DNA of 6,474 bases from Acidimicrobiales bacterium (GCA_016936035.1 JAFGPU010000103.1:1-6474), one strand, 5' to 3'; shown: positions 1 through 5,576, counted from the stretch's first letter. Numbers and translations: made by a program. The notes: generated from the sequence alone by a model not told the origin.

Positions 1-1
1 G

Positions 2-214
2 AAGGAAGACCGGTGGGGACGCCGGCGCTTCGCGTACGAGATCAACCACAAGCACGAGGGCTACTACGTGGTCTGGGAGTTTGTGGGCGGCAGCGACCTC
101 GACCAGCTCGAGCGGGCGCTGCGACTCGCGGACGAGACCGTCCGCCACAAGGTCGTGCGCCTGCCCGACCACGAGGCCGCCCGGCGTGGCCTCGTCGAGC
201 AGGCTGCCAAGTAG
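2..214 (+). CDS. rpsF: 30S ribosomal protein S6, C-terminal part (5' end outside window)
   Basis: S6 is a small-subunit ribosomal protein that binds 16S rRNA together with S18. The visible 70 codons begin in mid-protein and end at TAG (212-214). The translation carries the S6 core signature: a W-G-R-R-R-F-A-Y-E-I-N stretch near visible residues 5-15, then H-E-G-Y-Y-V-V at about 19-25, and a late segment resembling the S6 RHKVVRLP strand. The gene lies directly upstream of ssb and rpsR, which is the classical rpsF-ssb-rpsR arrangement. The stop codon overlaps the AGGAGG ribosome binding site of ssb, so translation of the two is probably coupled. The start and N-terminal part are not in the window. 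The identification rests on family motifs plus gene order. Confidence 0.93.
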   Translation, partial: KEDRWGRRRFAYEINHKHEGYYVVWEFVGGSDLDQLERALRLADETVRHKVVRLPDHEAARRGLVEQAAK

Positions 215-218
215 GAGG
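213..218 (+). promoter_or_regulatory. ssb ribosome binding site
   Basis: AGGAGG is a full Shine-Dalgarno core. It overlaps the rpsF stop codon and lies 5 bases before the ssb ATG at 224. It fixes the ssb start and suggests that ribosomes finishing rpsF can re-initiate on ssb. Confidence 0.85.
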
Positions 219-223
219 CAGTC

Positions 224-688
224 ATGTCATCGAACGTCACCATCGTGGGCAACCTGACCCGCGACCCCGAGCTGCGCTTCACGCCCGCCGGCGCCCCCGT
301 CACCAACTTCGGGGTGGCGGTCAACCGCCGCTGGCAGAACCGCGACAACCAGCAGTGGGAGGAGAGCACCTCGTTCTTCAACGTCACCTGCTGGCGTGAC
401 CTCGCCCAGAACGTCAGCGAGTCCCTCGAGAAGGGCGCCCGCGTCGTCGTCACCGGCCGCCTCGAGCAGCGCTCGTGGGAGACCCAGGACGGCGAGCGCC
501 GGTCCGTCGTCGAGATCGTCGCCGACGAGGTCGGCCCCAGCCTCCGCTGGGCGACGGCCGAGATCCACCGCAACGAGCGCCGCGACGGCGGCGATGGCGG
601 CGGGTGGAGCGGCGGCGGTGGTGGCAGCGGCCGCACCGTCTCCAACGAGCCCCCCGCGAACTTCGATCCCTCCGAGGAGCCGTTCTGA
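224..688 (+). CDS. ssb: Single-stranded DNA-binding protein SSB
   Basis: SSB coats single-stranded DNA at replication forks and repair sites and recruits partner proteins through its C-terminal tip. The 154-aa product has an N-terminal OB fold (about residues 1-110): the V-G-N-L-T-R-D-P-E-L-R-F start, then F-F-N-V-T-C-W-R-D, the G-A-R-V-V-V-T-G-R-L strand and the D-E-V-G-P-S-L-R motif typical of actinobacterial SSB. A Gly/Ser/Trp-rich linker follows (about 121-138). The protein ends in the acidic-aromatic tip D-P-S-E-E-P-F, which differs from the common D-D-D-I-P-F but keeps the acidic charge and the final Pro-Phe. The linker is short compared with many actinobacterial SSBs. The start is supported by AGGAGG 5 bases upstream. 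The stop overlaps the rpsR ATG by one base. Confidence 0.96.
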   Translation: MSSNVTIVGNLTRDPELRFTPAGAPVTNFGVAVNRRWQNRDNQQWEESTSFFNVTCWRDLAQNVSESLEKGARVVVTGRLEQRSWETQDGERRSVVEIVADEVGPSLRWATAEIHRNERRDGGDGGGWSGGGGGSGRTVSNEPPANFDPSEEPF

Positions 689-1137
689 TGCCCCCCAAGT
701 CGCGTTCCAAGAACAAGGACAACGCCCGCAGGGCAAAGAAGAAGACGAGCATCCTCATCACCGAGGGTGTCGAGTACGTCGACTGGAAGGACGTCAACCT
801 GCTCCGCCGGTTCATGTCCGACCGGTCCAAGGTGCGTGCCCGCCGGGTTACCGGCAACAACGCCCAGCAGCAGGCCGACGTGGCCAAGGCCATCAAGAAC
901 GCCCGCGAGATGGCGCTGCTGCCCTACGTCACGCGCATCACGCAGCAGCGTGGTGGGCGCGGCGACCGCGGCGGTCGCGGCTCGCGTGACGATCGCGGCC
1001 CCCGCGAAGACAGGGGCCCGCGCGAGGACCGGGGTCCGCGCGACGACCGCGCGCCTCGCAGCGAGGCACCGGCTGGGTCCGGCGCGTCGTCCGACGGTGC
1101 GACCACCGAGGCCCCGAGCACCGGCGGTGAGTCGTGA
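688..1137 (+). CDS. rpsR: 30S ribosomal protein S18, zinc-free type with long Arg/Gly-rich C-terminal extension
   Basis: S18 is a small-subunit protein that pairs with S6 on the 16S rRNA platform. Residues up to about 87 match the family: Y-V-D-W-K-D-V-N-L-L-R-R-F, the S-K-V-R-A-R-R-V-T-G-N turn, and A-R-E-M-A-L-L-P-Y. The cysteines and histidine that bind zinc in the C-plus form are absent: the usual CxxC stretch reads T-S-I-L-I, and the position after T-G-N holds Asn-Ala-Gln-Gln-Gln. This is therefore a C-minus S18. The protein is 149 aa, against about 75-90 usually. The extra tail is R-G-G-R-G-D type (about 88-100), followed by D-R-G-P-R-E hexapeptide repeats (102-125) and a Ser/Thr/Ala-rich end. 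GAGGAG at 674-679 lies 8 bases before the ATG. The frame start is shared by one base with the ssb stop. Confidence 0.94.
   Translation: MPPKSRSKNKDNARRAKKKTSILITEGVEYVDWKDVNLLRRFMSDRSKVRARRVTGNNAQQQADVAKAIKNAREMALLPYVTRITQQRGGRGDRGGRGSRDDRGPREDRGPREDRGPRDDRAPRSEAPAGSGASSDGATTEAPSTGGES
991..1062 (+). repeat. Tandem 18-base repeat encoding D-R-G-P-R-E/D units in the S18 tail
   Basis: Four in-phase 18-base units begin at 991, 1009, 1027 and 1045. They encode DRGPRE, DRGPRE, DRGPRD and a degenerate DRAPRS. The units differ at several synonymous positions (CGC/AGG/CGG, GGC/GGT, CCC/CCG), so the peptide pattern is better preserved than the DNA. That points to an old duplication held by selection on charge and composition, not a fresh slippage event. 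The alternating Arg and Asp/Glu content predicts a disordered, mixed-charge tail. Confidence 0.85.
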
Positions 1138-1583
1138 TGCAGGTCATCCTCCGCACCGACGTGCCCGAGCTGGGCAAGCGCGGCGACGTGCTCGAGGTCG
1201 CCGACGGCTACGCCCGCAACTACCTCGTGCCCAAGGGCTTCGCCATGCGGGCCACCGAGGGCGCGGCCGCCCAGGCGGCCAGCATGCGCCGGGCGCGCGA
1301 CCTCCGCGACGCGCAGGACCGCGCCGCGGCCGAGAGCCTGGCCACCACCCTCGTGCCCAAGGTCATCACCGTCGCTGCCCGTGCTGGCAGCGAGGGCAAG
1401 CTGTTCGGGTCGGTCACCGCCGCCGACATCGCGCAGGCCATCGAGGCGCAGACCAACGTGCAGATCGACCGGCGCAAGCTCGTGCTCGCCGAGCCGATCA
1501 AGTCGCTGGGCACCCACGTCGTGCCGGCGAAGCTGCACGCCGACGTCGAGTTCCCCGTCACCATCGACGTCGTCGCCGAGTGA
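1137..1583 (+). CDS. rplI: 50S ribosomal protein L9
   Basis: L9 binds 23S rRNA at the base of the L1 stalk and supports reading-frame maintenance. The 148-aa product has the N-terminal signature M-Q-V-I-L-R-T-D-V-P-E-L-G-K-R-G-D-V and then D-G-Y-A-R-N-Y-L-V-P-K-G (rRNA-binding N domain, about 1-50). A long Ala/Arg-rich connecting helix follows (about 45-75), then the C-terminal domain with G-K-L-F-G-S-V-T and I-K-S-L-G. ATG 1137 was chosen over the adjacent GTG 1134 because family members begin M-Q-V-I-L. That choice gives the same TGATG one-base overlap with rpsR that is seen between ssb and rpsR. Only a weak GGTGA precedes it (1126-1130), so translation probably depends on coupling to rpsR. 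Confidence 0.96.
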   Translation: MQVILRTDVPELGKRGDVLEVADGYARNYLVPKGFAMRATEGAAAQAASMRRARDLRDAQDRAAAESLATTLVPKVITVAARAGSEGKLFGSVTAADIAQAIEAQTNVQIDRRKLVLAEPIKSLGTHVVPAKLHADVEFPVTIDVVAE

Positions 1584-1586
1584 GCG

Positions 1587-1616
1587 GTCGGGTGGGCCGG
1601 ACACGGCCCGCCCGAC
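1587..1616 (+). terminator. Hairpin after rplI, probable transcription terminator
   Basis: Bases 1587-1599 pair with 1604-1616 over 13 pairs (12 Watson-Crick and one G-T wobble at 1593/1610) around the 4-base loop GACA. The stem is almost all G/C and starts 4 bases after the rplI stop. No T-run follows. Hairpins without a U-tract are common candidates in high-GC actinobacteria, but termination is inferred here, not shown. It would separate the ribosomal protein transcript from dnaB. Confidence 0.65.
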
Positions 1617-1624
1617 TCCACACG

Positions 1625-1738
1625 GTGTCCACAGCACGCGAGCGCAGATCTGGCGCAGCGTGACGGGATTTGTGCACAGAGCGCATGTTTCGCCGTGTAC
1701 CCGCGCGTCTATCCCCAGGCTGGTGCGCGTCATCCACA
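1625..1738 (+). promoter_or_regulatory. Cluster of DnaA-box-like 9-mers upstream of dnaB
   Basis: TTGTGCACA at 1670-1678 fully matches the DnaA box consensus TTRTNCACA. Two one-mismatch relatives flank it: GTGTCCACA (1625-1633) and TCATCCACA (1730-1738). CTATCCCCA (1709-1717) is a weaker, two-mismatch relative. All read in the same direction. They lie in the only sizeable non-coding gap on the left side, just upstream of the helicase gene. A regulatory or origin-related role is inference. No convincing -35/-10 promoter pair was found in this gap, although a dnaB promoter is expected here if the upstream hairpin terminates. Confidence 0.35.
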
Positions 1739-1783
1739 ACAATTCCCCTGGGTTGTTCCTCTTCCTCCCCACAGGCTCGTGCT

Positions 1784-1793
1784 GAGAAGGTGA
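1784..1793 (+). promoter_or_regulatory. dnaB ribosome binding site
   Basis: The purine-rich GAGAAGGTGA contains AAGG and GGTGA cores 7-10 bases before the ATG at 1801. It supports this start for dnaB. The DnaB family N-terminal homology begins about 20 residues downstream. Confidence 0.6.
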
Positions 1794-1800
1794 CGTCTGC

Positions 1801-4800
1801 ATGGCTGAGGACACATCTTCCGTTCAGCGCCGGCCGGCGCGCGGCAGGCGTGTGCCGCCCCACGATCTCCAGGCCGAGGAGTCGCTCCTCGGCGCCATGA
1901 TGCTCGAGCCCGAGGCCATCGCCACGGCCGCGGGCGTGTTGCGCGCCGACGACTTCTACAAGCCGGCGCACTCGCACATCTTCGATGCCGTCCACGCCCT
2001 CTACGCGTCCGGTCAGCCCGTCGACCCGGTCACGGTGGCCGACGAGCTGCGCCGCAACGGTCTGCTCGAGACGGTGGGGGGCCACCAGGCGCTCGTCGAC
2101 ATCATGTCGTCGGCCCCCGCCACCACGAACTCGGCCGGCTACGCCCGCATCGTCGAAGAGCACGCGCTGCTGCGTAGCCTCATCGGCGTGGCCGGCGAGA
2201 TCGCCGAGATCGGCTATGGCCTGCCCGAGGACGTCACCAAGGCGCTCGACCGTGCCGAGGCGATGGTCTACGAGGTCAACCAGCGCCGGGTCACCGATTC
2301 GACGTCCAAGATCGAGGATCTGCTGGGGCTCAACCTCGACCGGCTCGAGCAGCTCTACGGCCGGGGCGACGCCATCACCGGCGTGCCCACCGGCTACATC
2401 GACCTCGACGAGCTGCTGTCCGGCCTCCAGCCGAGCAACCTCGTCATCGTCGGCGCCCGCCCGGCGATGGGCAAGTGCGTGGCGTGGGACACGCTCGTCG
2501 TCGACCCCGACACGGGCGAGCGCCGCAGCGCTGCCGATCTGCACCGGGCGGGTTCGGCGGGCCGGCCCGTCGGCGTCTTCACGCTGGCCGGCACCGAGGT
2601 GGTGCGGGCCGCGCCGAGCGCCTTCGTCGACGACGGCGTCAAGCGGGTGTACCGGGTGCGCACGGCCACGGGTCGCGAGGTGCGCACCACGGCGAGCCAC
2701 CCCTTCCTCACGCCCGACGGCTGGCGACCGCTGGCCGACCTGTCGCCCGGGCAGGCGGTCGGCGTGCCGGCGGCCATCCCGGTGTTCGGCACGGCCGAGC
2801 TCCCCTCCGACGAGGTGGTCATGCTGGCCCACCTCGTCATGGCGCCGGGTGCCGGCGACGACGGGCCCCGCCTATGGACCGAGAACCGCGAGGTCGCCGC
2901 CGACATCGACTACCGGGGCACGCGCTTCGGCGTGCGCGTCGTCGATCGCCGGCTGCCGGGCGGCAGCCCCACGTGGGACGTCATCGCGGGCCCCGACCTC
3001 GATGCGCTCGCCCGCCGGCACGGGGTGGCGCCGGCGCCCACCGACCGGCGGGTGCCCGATGCCGTCTTCCAGCTGCCCCGCGATCTGCTGGCTCGGTTCC
3101 TCAACCGGGCCCTCGGCGCGGCGGCCGCGGTGTGGCGCCCGCAGGGTCGCGAGCCCGGACGGCTCGTCGTCAGCACCCGCAGCCAGGGCCTCGTCCACGA
3201 CCTCCAGCATCTGCTGCTGCGGTTCGGCATCGTGTCAGCGGTCCGGCAGGCGGTCGTGGCCATCGACGAGCTCACGTGGTCGGCCTACGAGCTGGTCGTC
3301 GACCGCGCCGATCAGCTCGTGGCCGTCGCCAACCAGATCGGCGTGCTGGGGCACGAGGCCGAGCTCGGTGCCGTGGTGGCACATGCACGGTCGCTCAGCG
3401 AGCAGCGGCAGTCCGTCGTGGCCCACGCTGCCGGGCCCTCGGCGGGCGGGACCGGTCGGGAGGCCACGATCGTGGCCGACGGTCCGGGCGACCGGGCTGT
3501 CCTCTGGGACGAGATCGTGGCGATCGACGACGAGGGCGACGAGCAGGTCTTCGACCTCACCATCCCCGACACGCACAACTTCGTCGCCGACGACGTCTTC
3601 GTGCACAACACGTCGTTCGCCCTGGGCATGGGCGCGCACGCCGCGCTGCACGCCAACAAGCCGGTGCTGCTGTTCAGCCTCGAGATGGGCAGCCTCGAGC
3701 TGTCGCAGCGGCTGCTGTCGGCCGAGGCCCGCATCGACTCGCGCCGCGTGCGCACCGGCCAGCTCAGCGAAGACGACTGGAGCCGCATCAGCCAGGCCAT
3801 CGGCCGGCTGGCCTCCGCCCCGATCTGGATCGACGACAACCCCAACCTGACGGTCATGGAGATCCGCTCGAAGGCACGCCGGCTGCGCAGCCAGGTCGGC
3901 GACCTGGGCATGATCGTCGTCGACTACCTCCAGCTGATGACCGGCCGGGGCAGCGCCGAGAACCGCCAGGTCGAGGTGTCGGAGATGAGCCGCGGACTCA
4001 AGATCCTGGCCCGCGAGCTCGAGTGCCCGGTGGTGGCCCTGTCGCAGCTCAGCCGCCAGCTCGAGCTGCGGGCCGACAAGCGCCCCATGCTCGCCGACCT
4101 GCGCGAGTCGGGCTGCCTCACCGCCGACGCCCGGGTGCTGCGCGCCGACACGGGTGCCGAGGTCACGATCGGCGAGCTCGCGACGAGCGGCGAGCGCGAC
4201 ATCCCCGTGTGGTCGCTCGACACCAACCTGTGCATGGTGCCGGCCACGATGACCCACGCCTTTCCCACGGGGGTCAAGCAGGTGTTCGCTCTGCGGCTGG
4301 CGTCGGGGCGCGAGGTGACGGCCAGCGCCAACCACCCCTTCCTCACCATCGACGGCTGGCGCCGGCTCGACGAGCTCGCCGCCGGCAGCCGCATCGCCGT
4401 GCCACGGGTGGTCCCGACCCCGAAGCAGGCCCAGATCCGGCCCGACGCCGAGGTCGCCCTGGTCGCCGACGGCGTGGGCCGCGACGGCCGGGGCGTCCCC
4501 GACCCGGTCTTCTCGCTGACCGACGAGCAGGTGGGGCTGTTCCTGGGGCTCCTGTGGTCCGCCGCCGGCGACGCCGGAGCCGGACGCTGCGGACCGAGGG
4601 GCATCTCCTACGCGACCACCAGCCGCCGACTCGCCGACGATCTGCAGCTCCTCCTCCTCCGCCTCGGCATCCGCTCGACGTTGCGCATCGCCGACGCCCG
4701 CGGCGGTCCCGGCTCCGCCGTCTTCGCCCCGGGTGGCGCCTCCGGCTCCGGCTCCGCTCCCGGCTCAGGCCGCGCCAATGGCTCCCGCTCCCGCCCAGAC

Positions 4801-5490
4801 TCCGAGTCCGACTCCGGCTCCCACTCCGACTCCGGCGAGCGGCCCGTGTACCAGCTCAGGGTCGAGGGGCGCGACGACCAGCTGGCGTTCCTCGACCAGG
4901 TCCCGGTCGTCGAAACCGGCGCCGTCGGCCAGCGCCGAGCCGACGCAGACGCGCTTCGCCGGCGATCGGCCTCGGTCGAGGCCAACAGCGACGCCGACAC
5001 CGTGCCGGTGGCCGTGTGGGACCGTGTACGTCGCGCGATGGCTGAGCGTGGCATCGCCACCCACCGCCTGGTCGACGGGCTGGGCGCTGCGGAGGGCTCG
5101 CTGTTCGAGACCCGTGCACCCACCAGGTCACAGCTTGCACGGGTGGCCGAGATCGTCGACGACGACGTCGTCCGTTCCCTCGCCTCGTCGGACGTGGTCT
5201 GGGATCGCGTCGTGGCCGTCGAGGAGCGGGGCCGCGAGGTGGTCTACGACGCCACGGTCGAGTCGACGCACAACTTCGTCGCCAACGGCATCGTCGTCGA
5301 GAACAGCATCGAGCAGGACGCCGACGTCGTCATGTTCATCTACCGCGACGACGTGTACCACTCCGACTCGCCCGATCGGGGCCAGGCCGAGATCATCGTG
5401 GCCAAGCACCGCAACGGTCCCACCGGCGTGTGCCGGCTGGCGTTCCTCGAACAGTTCACCCGCTTCGCCAACATGGCCAAGGTCGACTGA
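1801..5490 (+). CDS. dnaB: Replicative DNA helicase DnaB precursor containing two inteins
   Basis: DnaB is the hexameric ATP-driven helicase that unwinds DNA at the replication fork. The 1229-codon frame encodes three extein pieces: residues 1-225, 604-771 and 1169-1229 (454 aa in total, normal for DnaB). Piece 1 has the N-terminal DnaB domain (H-D-L-Q-A-E-E-S-L-L-G from residue 21), the linker, and the first part of the RecA-like domain ending G-A-R-P-A-M-G-K. Piece 2 begins T-S-F-A-L-G, completing Walker A. It carries F-S-L-E-M-G (Glu628), Walker B V-V-D-Y-L-Q-L (Asp708) and the L-S-Q-L-S-R stretch, and ends D-L-R-E-S-G. Piece 3 begins S-I-E-Q-D-A-D and contains A-K-H-R-N-G-P-T-G, which holds the likely arginine finger and sensor residues. 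Inteins occupy 226-603 and 772-1168. The precursor P-loop is interrupted, so the helicase should be inactive until spliced. A GAGAAGG-type RBS supports the start. The gene follows the rpsF-ssb-rpsR-rplI cluster after a 217-base gap. Confidence 0.95.
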   Translation: MAEDTSSVQRRPARGRRVPPHDLQAEESLLGAMMLEPEAIATAAGVLRADDFYKPAHSHIFDAVHALYASGQPVDPVTVADELRRNGLLETVGGHQALVDIMSSAPATTNSAGYARIVEEHALLRSLIGVAGEIAEIGYGLPEDVTKALDRAEAMVYEVNQRRVTDSTSKIEDLLGLNLDRLEQLYGRGDAITGVPTGYIDLDELLSGLQPSNLVIVGARPAMGKCVAWDTLVVDPDTGERRSAADLHRAGSAGRPVGVFTLAGTEVVRAAPSAFVDDGVKRVYRVRTATGREVRTTASHPFLTPDGWRPLADLSPGQAVGVPAAIPVFGTAELPSDEVVMLAHLVMAPGAGDDGPRLWTENREVAADIDYRGTRFGVRVVDRRLPGGSPTWDVIAGPDLDALARRHGVAPAPTDRRVPDAVFQLPRDLLARFLNRALGAAAAVWRPQGREPGRLVVSTRSQGLVHDLQHLLLRFGIVSAVRQAVVAIDELTWSAYELVVDRADQLVAVANQIGVLGHEAELGAVVAHARSLSEQRQSVVAHAAGPSAGGTGREATIVADGPGDRAVLWDEIVAIDDEGDEQVFDLTIPDTHNFVADDVFVHNTSFALGMGAHAALHANKPVLLFSLEMGSLELSQRLLSAEARIDSRRVRTGQLSEDDWSRISQAIGRLASAPIWIDDNPNLTVMEIRSKARRLRSQVGDLGMIVVDYLQLMTGRGSAENRQVEVSEMSRGLKILARELECPVVALSQLSRQLELRADKRPMLADLRESGCLTADARVLRADTGAEVTIGELATSGERDIPVWSLDTNLCMVPATMTHAFPTGVKQVFALRLASGREVTASANHPFLTIDGWRRLDELAAGSRIAVPRVVPTPKQAQIRPDAEVALVADGVGRDGRGVPDPVFSLTDEQVGLFLGLLWSAAGDAGAGRCGPRGISYATTSRRLADDLQLLLLRLGIRSTLRIADARGGPGSAVFAPGGASGSGSAPGSGRANGSRSRPDSESDSGSHSDSGERPVYQLRVEGRDDQLAFLDQVPVVETGAVGQRRADADALRRRSASVEANSDADTVPVAVWDRVRRAMAERGIATHRLVDGLGAAEGSLFETRAPTRSQLARVAEIVDDDVVRSLASSDVVWDRVVAVEERGREVVYDATVESTHNFVANGIVVENSIEQDADVVMFIYRDDVYHSDSPDRGQAEIIVAKHRNGPTGVCRLAFLEQFTRFANMAKVD
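2476..3609 (+). mobile_element. DnaB intein 1, inserted in the Walker A P-loop; degenerate LAGLIDADG region
   Basis: This in-frame intein spans precursor residues 226-603 (378 aa). It starts with Cys226 directly after G-K of the P-loop and ends with His602-Asn603, followed by Thr604 as the +1 nucleophile. Splicing blocks seen: A at C-V-A-W-D-T-L-V; B with Thr297-x-x-His300 in T-A-S-H-P-F-L; F with V-F-D-L-T-I-P-D-T-H-N-F (His592); G with V-F-V-H-N. The middle retains the outline of a LAGLIDADG endonuclease. The block C remnant is L-A-H-L-V-M-A-P-G-A-G (342-352), with Pro/Gly where the acidic residue should be. The block E remnant is F-L-N-R-A-L-G-A-A-A-A-V-W (433-445), with no Asp. A block H-like helix lies at about 458-480. 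It should splice but probably cannot cut DNA. Cys226 is its only cysteine. Confidence 0.93.
4114..5304 (+). mobile_element. DnaB intein 2, at the RESG/SIEQD site; reduced endonuclease and Glu-Asn C-terminus
   Basis: This intein covers precursor residues 772-1168 (397 aa). It starts with Cys772 after D-L-R-E-S-G and ends Glu1167-Asn1168 before Ser1169, the same insertion point as the well-known Synechocystis DnaB intein. Splicing blocks: A at C-L-T-A-D-A-R-V; B reads Ser842-A-N-His845-P-F-L (Ser replaces the usual Thr); F at V-V-Y-D-A-T-V-E-S-T-H-N-F (His1157); G at G-I-V-V-E-N (Glu replaces the usual penultimate His). The LAGLIDADG portion is eroded. No block C is recognisable, the block E-like F-L-G-L-L-W-S-A-A-G-D-A-G (914-926) lacks the normal acidic position, and the block H helix remains (937-960). 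A Ser/Gly/Asp-rich insert lies at 968-1012. A helix-turn-helix-like segment (about 1069-1118), typical of intein endonuclease DNA-binding tails, is retained. Confidence 0.92.
4702..4836 (+). repeat. Ser/Gly/Asp-rich low-complexity insert with hexanucleotide-like repeats inside intein 2
   Basis: Residues 968-1012 are almost entirely Gly, Ser, Ala, Pro, Arg and Asp. At DNA level the stretch is built from imperfect 6-base units of the TCCGGC, TCCGAC and TCCGAG kind, most regular at 4740-4770 and 4800-4836. The frame is kept through the repeat. It follows the block H helix of the endonuclease remnant and precedes a well-conserved V-Y-Q-L-R-V strand. Replication slippage in a region under little functional constraint is the simplest origin. 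Confidence 0.8.
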
Positions 5491-5543
5491 TCGGACAGAT
5501 CACGTCGCCGGTGGTGCGGGGCCGTGCTCGACCGTCGTCATGT

Positions 5544-5576
5544 CTGACCGGCTGCGCCCGTCGGCGTCCCGGTCAG
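5544..5576. terminator. Hairpin between convergent dnaB and the - strand genes, possible bidirectional terminator
   Basis: CTGACCGG (5544-5551) pairs perfectly with CCGGTCAG (5569-5576). Inside it, CGCC (5555-5558) pairs with GGCG (5563-5566) around a CGTC loop, separated from the outer stem by a small internal loop. The hairpin lies 53 bases after the dnaB stop and includes the stop codon of the - strand gene. Its position at a convergent junction suggests termination in both directions. There is no T-run on either side, so the role is inferred from structure and place. Confidence 0.5.

Noticed and set aside
1738..1757. AACAA...TTGTT inverted repeat as an operator or terminator
   Set aside because: It has only 5 Watson-Crick pairs extended by two G-T wobbles and one G-C pair. 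That is too weak to call a site on its own.
1617..1800. A sigma-70-type promoter for dnaB
   Set aside because: TTGTGC at 1670 resembles a -35 element, but no TANNNT-type -10 lies at 16-18 bases. A promoter is likely here but cannot be placed.
1558..2832. Antisense open frame of 424 codons across the dnaB start and the upstream gap
   Set aside because: It crosses the rplI end, the intergenic region and dnaB, its composition is that of a reverse shadow, and no motif is visible.
3235..4335. Antisense open frame of 366 codons within dnaB
   Set aside because: It mirrors the dnaB codons, with a His/Asp/Val/Arg composition typical of reverse-strand shadows and no family motif.
4702..4836. Frameshift producing the odd Ser/Gly/Asp-rich stretch in intein 2
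   Set aside because: The frame before (block H helix) and after (V-Y-Q-L-R-V, HTH-like segment, blocks F and G) is the same, so no net frameshift is present.
4702..4836. CRISPR-like or structured repeat array
   Set aside because: The units are about 6 bases, imperfect and without spacers, and they lie within a coding frame.
2475..5045. Long open frame (856 codons) on the + strand overlapping dnaB
   Set aside because: It is out of frame with the clearly homologous DnaB/intein frame. Its product is Arg/Pro/Gly-rich low complexity, as expected for a shadow frame in GC-rich DNA.
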